A stretch of 11,748 nucleotides of DNA from Eubacteriales Family XIII. Incertae Sedis bacterium (GTDB lineage: Bacteria > Bacillota > Clostridia > Peptostreptococcales > Anaerovoracaceae). Below, piece by piece: positions 6,948 through 11,748 of this stretch. The notes beneath the pieces were generated by a model. It had not been told where the DNA came from, did not search any database, and saw nothing but the letters and a program-made list of their open reading frames with translations. Made by a program: the position numbers and the translations under genes. How positions within the stretch are numbered: position 1 is the stretch's first letter; each line of letters begins with the position of its first letter. The DNA is taken from positions 1 to 11,748 of the forward strand of contig JAITNA010000134.1 in the NCBI GenBank assembly GCA_031290715.1, given 5' to 3'.

Positions 6948-8918
6948 ATGTTTGACATCAAAAGCAATCTGGCGAAGCTGCCGGACAAGCCCGGCGTTTA
7001 TCTGCACAAGGACAAGTACGGGGAAATCATCTATGTCGGCAAGGCCGCGTCGCTGAAGAGCCGCGTACGGCAGTATTTCGCGCCGCCCGCCGGCTTGGAC
7101 CCAAAGACGCGCGTCCTCGCGTCGCACATCGCGGAGTTTGAATTTATTGTAACAAATACAGAAGCCGAGGCGCTGCTTCTGGAGAACACGCTCATCAAAC
7201 GCCATCGTCCGCGTTACAATGTCATGCTGTTGGACGATAAGACCTATCCCTACATTCGTATCACGAAAGGCGAGCGGTTCCCGCGGATTCTGAAAACGCG
7301 GATTCTGAAGGGCGACGGCAGTAAGTACTTCGGGCCCTATGCCGACGTCGGCGCGCTCAACCGGATCATCAGCCTGTTGAACGATGTCTATCGCCTGAAG
7401 CGCTGCGGCCGCGAGGACTTCCCCGCGGGTTGGCGGCCCTGTCTGCACGGCTTCATCGGGAACTGCGACCGGCCTTGCGCCGGCGAGGTCGATCCCTTGG
7501 AGTACGCGAAGCGTATCGCGGCGGCGTCGGATTTTCTGCGCGGGAAAAGCCGCGGGCTGATTTTCTTTCTGACGGAGCGCATGAAAGACGCGGCGGCGCG
7601 TATGGATTTCGAGGACGCCGCGAAATGGCGCGACCTCATCGGGTCCGCGGATGCGGTAACGGAGCGGCAGAAGGTCGATCTTTTGTCTTCCGGAAACATG
7701 GATATCCTCATCGCGACGGAAGCGGCCGAGGGGCAGATGGCGCAGGTGTCGGTATTCTTCGTGCGGGACGGGCGGCTCGTCGGGCGTGAGATTCACCGTC
7801 TTGACGCCGCGGAAGGCAGCGCAAAGACGGAGATCGTATCGGCGTTTTTGAAGCAGTATTACGCGAATCAAACCATGCTGCCGAAAGAAATCCTTTTGGA
7901 GGAACACATCGAGGACGAGGGGGCCATCGCGGACTATCTGGCCGCGGCCGCGATCGACGCCGGGCCGGAGGGGGGGGACAGGACAGAAGGGGACGGTTCA
8001 TTTGTCCCAAAGGGCGGGACAAATGAACCGTCCCCTTCTGTCCCGCTGCGTATCACGGCGCCGCTGCGCGGGAAGAAGCGCGATTTGCTTCGGCTTGCGC
8101 AGCACGATGTCGAGGAATCGTCAAAGCTCAGAAACGACGTCCTCGCGGCGCGGCGCGAAAAAGAAACGGATGCGCTGCAGGGGCTGCTCGCCGTGATCGG
8201 CGGGGCGGGCGGCGGGGCGGAGAACGGCAACACGGATGAACCGTCCCCTTGTGTTGAACCGTCCCCTTTTGTCTTGCGGATTGAGGCTTACGATATTTCT
8301 CATACGGGGGGGACGGGCAGTGTCGGCGCGATGGTCGTTTTTCGCGGGGCGGAAAAAAGCCGCCGGGATTATCGCAGATTCCGCATCCGCTCGGAGGGCG
8401 GCGCGGATGATTACGGCGCGATGCAAGAGGTCCTCTACCGGAGATTCCGGCGCGGGCTCGCGGGGGAGAAAGGCTTTGACGAGCTGCCCGGCGTCCTGCT
8501 TGTGGATGGCGGCAAGGGGCATGTCAGCGCGGCGGAACAGGTACTTTCGGCGATGAAGGTGCGCGTGCCGGTGCTCGGCATGGTCAAGGACGACCGCCAC
8601 CGGACGCGGGGGCTGATCGCGCGCGGGGAGGAAACGGACCTGACGGATCTGCCCAATCTCTATCATCTCATCGGGACGATTCAGGAGGAGGTACACCGCT
8701 TCGCCGTTGAGTATCACCGGGGCGTGCGCGGCAAAAGCGCGGTGAAGTCGGAACTCGACGGCATTCCGGGCGTCGGGGAGAAACGAAGAAACGCGTTGTT
8801 CATTCGGTTCGGCGGCATAGCGGCCATCAAAGACGCAAGCGCGGAGGAACTCGCGGCGGTCCCAGGCATGAATGCGAAAACAGCGGCGGCCATAGTGGAT
8901 TATTTCAAAAAAAAATGA
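6948..8918 (+). CDS. uvrC: Excinuclease ABC subunit C
   Basis: UvrC makes both incisions flanking a bulky DNA lesion once loaded by UvrB. The 656 residues hold, in order: the GIY-YIG nuclease (about 10-95; Y18, Y29, R39 region, likely catalytic E79); four cysteines C153, C165, C173, C177 matching the Fe-S cluster ligands known in UvrC; the UvrB-binding UVR helix pair (about 208-237); the RNase H-like nuclease (about 444-600; D449 in EAYDISH, D520 in LLVDGGKGH, H583 in VHRFAVEYHR); and C-terminal helix-hairpin-helix motifs (603-656). All key residues are present. It is about 40 residues longer than usual because of two in-frame repeat inserts, at 345-366 and 430-443. ATG at 6948 is preferred over TTG at 6942 because family members begin with this MFDIKSNLAKLP-type segment. 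No Shine-Dalgarno is visible; CATAAT at 6934-6939 may be a leaderless promoter. Confidence 0.96.
   Translation: MFDIKSNLAKLPDKPGVYLHKDKYGEIIYVGKAASLKSRVRQYFAPPAGLDPKTRVLASHIAEFEFIVTNTEAEALLLENTLIKRHRPRYNVMLLDDKTYPYIRITKGERFPRILKTRILKGDGSKYFGPYADVGALNRIISLLNDVYRLKRCGREDFPAGWRPCLHGFIGNCDRPCAGEVDPLEYAKRIAAASDFLRGKSRGLIFFLTERMKDAAARMDFEDAAKWRDLIGSADAVTERQKVDLLSSGNMDILIATEAAEGQMAQVSVFFVRDGRLVGREIHRLDAAEGSAKTEIVSAFLKQYYANQTMLPKEILLEEHIEDEGAIADYLAAAAIDAGPEGGDRTEGDGSFVPKGGTNEPSPSVPLRITAPLRGKKRDLLRLAQHDVEESSKLRNDVLAARREKETDALQGLLAVIGGAGGGAENGNTDEPSPCVEPSPFVLRIEAYDISHTGGTGSVGAMVVFRGAEKSRRDYRRFRIRSEGGADDYGAMQEVLYRRFRRGLAGEKGFDELPGVLLVDGGKGHVSAAEQVLSAMKVRVPVLGMVKDDRHRTRGLIARGEETDLTDLPNLYHLIGTIQEEVHRFAVEYHRGVRGKSAVKSELDGIPGVGEKRRNALFIRFGGIAAIKDASAEELAAVPGMNAKTAAAIVDYFKKK
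7981..8043. repeat. Perfect 28-bp REP-like palindrome inside uvrC
   Basis: The left arm (7981-8008) and right arm (8016-8043) are exact reverse complements, separated by the 7-base loop aaagggc. The left arm holds the core GGGACGGTTCATTTGTCCC. The total is 63 bases, exactly 21 codons. It encodes TEGDGSFVP then TNEPSPSVP within UvrC, in the loop before RITAPLRGKKRDLL. The uvrC mRNA would carry a very stable hairpin here. The sequence style resembles REP elements associated with RAYT/Y1-type transposases; that link is from general knowledge and is not shown in this window. Confidence 0.95.
8237..8268. repeat. Two right-arm REP-like fragments inside uvrC
   Basis: TGAACCGTCCCCTT occurs at 8237-8250 and again at 8255-8268, an 18-base (6-codon) period. 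It equals the central part of the right arm of the palindrome at 8016-8043. The fragments encode EPSPCV and EPSPFV in frame, immediately before the RNase H-like domain (RIEAYDISH). No left arm is nearby, so these look like partial or eroded copies, possibly duplicated in place. Confidence 0.88.
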
Positions 8919-8940
8919 TATATTACTATGTAATTAAAAT
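8919..8940 (+). promoter_or_regulatory. Possible promoter of the DUF1292 gene
   Basis: An abrupt AT-rich stretch follows the uvrC stop, with TATATT (8919-8924) and TAAAAT (8935-8940) as -10-like hexamers. The -35 matches are poor (TGGATT at 8896-8901 gives three of six). The composition shift and the 54-base gap favour a separate promoter, but the call is weak. Confidence 0.25.
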
Positions 8941-8972
8941 TAGAGCGGCGCAGGACCGCGGGAGGCGAAGCA

Positions 8973-9257
8973 ATGACAGCAAATAAGACAAAGGACGAGA
9001 TCGACGGCGAAGAGGAGCCGATGATCGTGACGCTGGAGTTCGACGACGGCACGGAGATTGAAACCGAAGCGATGGGCGTCTTTGAGGTGGAGGGCAAGGA
9101 GTACATCGCCCTCATCCCGGACGATGATTCCGACGATGTGTACCTCTACGGATATCAGGAAACAGGCGAGGACGAATTCGAGCTCGTCGACATCGAGGAC
9201 GAAGCGGAATTCGACAAGGTCGTCGCGGAGTTTGATACCCTCATGGAGGAAGAGTAG
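8973..9257 (+). CDS. DUF1292 (YrzB-like) small acidic protein
   Basis: A 94-residue, strongly acidic cytosolic protein of the DUF1292 family, whose function is unknown. The family pattern is clear: a VTLEFDDGTEIE strand pair, then FEVEGKEYIALIP, then DDVYLYGYQE and the closing ELVDIEDEAEFDKVVAEFDTL segment. This is a compact beta fold followed by a C-terminal helix. In Bacilli and Clostridia such genes often sit near ruvX (yrrK) and alaS; that context is not present here, where the gene follows uvrC. The start is well supported by GGGAGG at 8960-8965 with 7-base spacing. Nothing in the sequence suggests metal binding or catalysis. Confidence 0.9.
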   Translation: MTANKTKDEIDGEEEPMIVTLEFDDGTEIETEAMGVFEVEGKEYIALIPDDDSDDVYLYGYQETGEDEFELVDIEDEAEFDKVVAEFDTLMEEE

Positions 9258-9268
9258 GCCTTCGGGCC
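9257..9268 (+). other. GGCC-TTCG-GGCC mini-hairpin after the DUF1292 stop
   Basis: A 4-bp GGCC stem with the very stable UUCG tetraloop begins at the last base of the TAG stop codon. There is no following T-run, so it is not a standard terminator. It lies where the next gene would need its ribosome-binding site and may affect translation or mRNA stability. Confidence 0.4.
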
Positions 9269-9286
9269 GGTTCGCGGCATGGCTCC

Positions 9287-10669
9287 ATGACAGAAACAAA
9301 CTTTGATATTATCATAGTCGGCGCCGGCGCCGGCGGCGTTTTTGCGTCTTACGAATTGACAAAGCTTGGCACGAACGCGCGGGTGCTGCTGCTTGAAAAA
9401 GGACGGGAGCTTTCGCGGCGGCACTGTCCGATCAGCGAGGGGAAGGTGCCGCGCTGTATCGGCTGCGACCCGTGCAGTATTATGAACGGATACGGGGGCG
9501 CGGGCACGCTTTCCGACGGGAAGTACAATATTACAACGGAGTTCGGCGGCGATTTGCATCTGCGTATCGGCGCGGACGAAGCGATGGCGCTCATGGAGTA
9601 TGTCGATTCTGTCCTCGTGGGGATGGGCGGCGGCGACGCGAAGCTCTATAGTACGGCGGGCGGCGATCTGAAAACCGTCGCTTTGCAAAATAACCTGCAC
9701 TTGCTTGACGCGAAGGTGAGGCATCTCGGAACGGACCGCAACGTCACAATCCTCGGCAACATTTACGATTACATAAAGGATCATATTGCCATCGAGTTCG
9801 GCGCGGACGTGACCGATGCGGGACAGACGGACGGCGGGTTTTTCGTACAGACGGCGGGCGGCGCGCGTTATACGTGCAAGAAGCTGGTGCTGGCCGCGGG
9901 GCGGTCGGGGTCGCGGTGGATGAGCGATGTCATGACGCGGTTCGGCGTGACGCTCAAGAGCAACCGCGTTGATATCGGCGTTCGAGTGGAGCTGCCGGCG
10001 GAGATTTGGGAACACATCACGAGCGAGGTGTATGAAAGCAAGATTGTCTACAAAACGGATAAGTATAACGATGTCGTGCGGACGTTTTGCATGAATCCTT
10101 ACGGGGAGGTGGTAACGGAAAACACGAACGGCATCATCACGGTCAACGGGCACAGCTACGCGGACCCGAGCCGGCATACGCGCAATACGAACTTCGCGCT
10201 GCTTGTGACGAACAAGCTGACGGAGCCGTTTGAGGGCAGCAACGAATACGGCGAGTCGATCGCGCGGCTGTCCAATATGCTCGGCGGCGGTGTGCTGCTG
10301 CAGCGCTTCGGCGATCTGATCAAGGGGCGGCGCAGCAGTGTGAAGCGGATGGAGAAGTGTTTCACGGTTCCGACGCTCGCGGCGACGCCGGGCGATTTGA
10401 GCCTTGTGATTCCCAAGCGGCAGCTCGACGATATCATCGAGATGATCTACGCGTTGGACAAGATCGCGCCGGGGACGAGCAACGAGGATACGCTGCTCTA
10501 CGGGGTCGAGGTCAAGTTTTACAATTCCGAGGCGGAGGTTGACGCGGGGCTTGAAACGAAAATCCCGGGGCTGTACGCCATCGGGGACGCGTCGGGGGTA
10601 ACGCACAGCCTGTCGCAGGCGGCGGCAAGCGGGGTTCATGTGGCGCGGCGATTGGCGGGAACAAAATAA
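9287..10669 (+). CDS. COG2509-type FAD-dependent oxidoreductase
   Basis: A 460-residue flavoprotein of the uncharacterised COG2509 dehydrogenase group. The N-terminal Rossmann fingerprint G12-A-G14-A-G-G17 with E37 at the end of strand 2 binds FAD. A second FAD contact, YAIGDASG, is near the C-terminus with D434 and followed by SLSQAAASG. Between them, LVLAAGRSGSRW is the usual flavoprotein ATG-like strand. A conserved cysteine group, C47, C57, C60, C63 (CPISEGKVPRCIGCDPC), precedes MNGYGGAGTLSDGK. This cluster is typical of the group and could bind metal or an Fe-S centre, or act in redox chemistry; none of this is shown. The substrate is unknown. The ATG has no clear Shine-Dalgarno, but it fits the family start exactly. 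The next gene begins 12 bases later and is probably in the same operon. Confidence 0.87.
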   Translation: MTETNFDIIIVGAGAGGVFASYELTKLGTNARVLLLEKGRELSRRHCPISEGKVPRCIGCDPCSIMNGYGGAGTLSDGKYNITTEFGGDLHLRIGADEAMALMEYVDSVLVGMGGGDAKLYSTAGGDLKTVALQNNLHLLDAKVRHLGTDRNVTILGNIYDYIKDHIAIEFGADVTDAGQTDGGFFVQTAGGARYTCKKLVLAAGRSGSRWMSDVMTRFGVTLKSNRVDIGVRVELPAEIWEHITSEVYESKIVYKTDKYNDVVRTFCMNPYGEVVTENTNGIITVNGHSYADPSRHTRNTNFALLVTNKLTEPFEGSNEYGESIARLSNMLGGGVLLQRFGDLIKGRRSSVKRMEKCFTVPTLAATPGDLSLVIPKRQLDDIIEMIYALDKIAPGTSNEDTLLYGVEVKFYNSEAEVDAGLETKIPGLYAIGDASGVTHSLSQAAASGVHVARRLAGTK

Positions 10670-10681
10670 GGAGGTACAAGG

Positions 10682-11748
10682 ATGTATATGACGAGTAAGG
10701 AACGAATGACTGAAAAAATTGCGGCGTTCAGCAAGTTTGGCGATCTCGGGAACGGCGGGATTACGCGCCTGTCGCTTTCACCGCCCGCGTTGGCCGCGCG
10801 GGCTGAATTCAAGCGGCGCGCCGAAGCACTCGGGATGACGGTGGCGTCGGATGACATCGGCGACATCTACGCGACATGGCCGGGTACGGAGGATTTGCCG
10901 CGTCTTGTGATGGGATCGCACGCGGATTCCGTTCGCAGCGGCGGCAATTATGACGGGATATACGGCGTCCTTTCGGGCCTTGAAGCGGCGGAAACCATTA
11001 TCACGGAGGGGATCAAGCTCCGTCACCCCATCACGGTCATGATTTGGACGAATGAAGAGGGGGCGCGGTTTGAGCCGGCCATGATGTCGTCGGGTATCGT
11101 ACTCGGGAAATGGACGAAAGAGTCTATGCTCGCTGTCGTCGAAACGGAGGGCAAGGAGACATTCGGAGGGGCACTCGCGGCGAGCGGTTGGGTCGGCGAT
11201 GAGAGAAACCGCCTGAATCCGAAAGATTATTGCGCGTATTTTGAGCCGCATATCGAGCAGGGCCCCGTTCTTGAGGAAGAGGGGCTGCAGATCGGCGTGG
11301 TCGAGGGCGTCGTGGGGATGGTTAATTACGACATTATTCTGGAAGGCGTGTCGAGCCACGCGGGTACGACGCCGCAGCAGTATCGGAAGGACGCGCTGAG
11401 GGCGGCGTCGAGGGTCATTCTTGACCTTTGGGACAAGCTCGGGGCGATCGCGGACGACCTCGTGTTCACGACGGGGGAGATCGTCTGCCGGCCGAACATC
11501 CATACGGTCGTGCCGAACTACGTGAAGTTTTCGCTCGACAGTCGGCACAGGGATCCCGAAATCATAAAGCAGGTCGTCGCGGTGATCGAAGGGCTGCCGA
11601 AGGATGTGTACGGGTGCAAGCTCAGCTACGAGGAACATTGGGGCCGAAAGACCATCGGATTCAACGCGCGGCTGCTTGGCTTTGCCGAGAACGCGGCGAA
11701 GGAGTTGGGCTATACATACAAAAGGATGTATTCGGGCGCGGGGCACGA
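10682..11748 (+). CDS. N-carbamoyl-L-amino-acid / allantoate amidohydrolase, M20 family (3' end missing)
   Basis: A binuclear-metal amidohydrolase of the HyuC/AllC type, which removes carbamoyl groups from N-carbamoyl amino acids or attacks allantoate. The 355 visible residues hold the metal ligands H80 (GSHADSV), D91 (GGNYDG), the E125-E126 pair (TNEEGARF) and H190 (EPHIEQGP). They also include the dimer/substrate segment SSHAGTTP and DSRHRD. The frame runs off the window just after SGAGH, where the next ligand region begins; about 55 residues are missing by family length. GGAGG at 10670-10674 sits 7 bases before the ATG at 10682 and 13 before an in-frame ATG at 10688, so the former is chosen. 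It follows the flavoprotein gene by 12 bases. Substrate choice between hydantoin-derived compounds, allantoate and ureidoglycine-type compounds is undecided. Confidence 0.92.
   Translation, partial: MYMTSKERMTEKIAAFSKFGDLGNGGITRLSLSPPALAARAEFKRRAEALGMTVASDDIGDIYATWPGTEDLPRLVMGSHADSVRSGGNYDGIYGVLSGLEAAETIITEGIKLRHPITVMIWTNEEGARFEPAMMSSGIVLGKWTKESMLAVVETEGKETFGGALAASGWVGDERNRLNPKDYCAYFEPHIEQGPVLEEEGLQIGVVEGVVGMVNYDIILEGVSSHAGTTPQQYRKDALRAASRVILDLWDKLGAIADDLVFTTGEIVCRPNIHTVVPNYVKFSLDSRHRDPEIIKQVVAVIEGLPKDVYGCKLSYEEHWGRKTIGFNARLLGFAENAAKELGYTYKRMYSGAGH

Noticed and set aside
6475..8268. CRISPR array
   Set aside because: The repeated units are within coding frames, have no regular unique spacers, and no cas genes are present.
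9823..9848. Sequence resembling the GGGACGG repeat in the flavoprotein gene (encoding QTDGGFFVQT)
   Set aside because: Only a loose match needing several gaps, and the residues form a natural beta-strand before LVLAAGRSG; coincidence is more likely than a repeat remnant.
9155..10639. Minus-strand open frame opposite the flavoprotein gene (494 codons)
   Set aside because: Antisense shadow of a clear FAD enzyme; no recognisable domain.
10778..11746. Minus-strand open frame opposite the amidohydrolase gene
   Set aside because: The plus strand encodes a complete set of M20 metal ligands; the reverse reading has no family features.

Overview
All eight recognisable protein genes lie on the + strand and are closely spaced. 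The DNA is GC-rich, with heavy use of gcg, cgg and ggc codons. The gene families point to a GC-rich, probably uncultured member of the Bacillota (Clostridia-like): a DUF1292 (YrzB-like) protein, a DacF/PBP5-type carboxypeptidase with a C-terminal membrane anchor, a COG2509 flavoprotein and an archaeal-type cofactor-independent phosphoglycerate mutase homologue. This is inference from family distribution; no rRNA or other marker is present.

Layout. Positions 1-130 hold a multi-hairpin, repeat-like element whose ends are inverted repeats, followed by about 100 bases of leader. A Bcr/CflA-type MFS exporter (238-1413) follows, apparently leaderless or nearly so. The 219-base gap after it holds a nested inverted repeat with ATTCCCGGA/TCCGGGAAT ends and a possible promoter. 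Next comes a tight run: serC (1633-2718), a phosphoglycerate mutase/proposed homoserine kinase homologue (2728-4086), a D-Ala-D-Ala carboxypeptidase (4083-5426, ATGA overlap), a solute-binding-type lipoprotein (5437-6924) and uvrC (6948-8918). After a 54-base AT-rich gap come the DUF1292 protein (8973-9257), a COG2509 FAD-dependent oxidoreductase (9287-10669) and an M20-family N-carbamoyl-amino-acid/allantoate amidohydrolase (from 10682) that runs off the window end.

How the genes may work together. SerC and the mutase homologue both act on C3/C4 phosphorylated acids near serine/threonine synthesis, so their pairing may be functional. The carboxypeptidase is for the cell wall and UvrC for DNA repair; they look like ordinary chromosomal passengers. 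The last two genes are 12 bases apart and may share a transcript, but no common pathway can be shown.

The most striking feature is a palindromic, REP-like sequence with core GGGACGGTTCATTTGTCCC. It sits inside protein-coding genes. A perfect 28-bp inverted repeat (7981-8043) lies in uvrC, two right-arm fragments (8237-8268) lie further along uvrC, and two tandem left-arm copies (6475-6537) lie in the lipoprotein gene. Every copy keeps the reading frame, has a period or length that is a multiple of three, and falls at a loop or domain junction. This resembles in principle the in-frame palindromic elements of Rickettsia. No transposase is present in the window.
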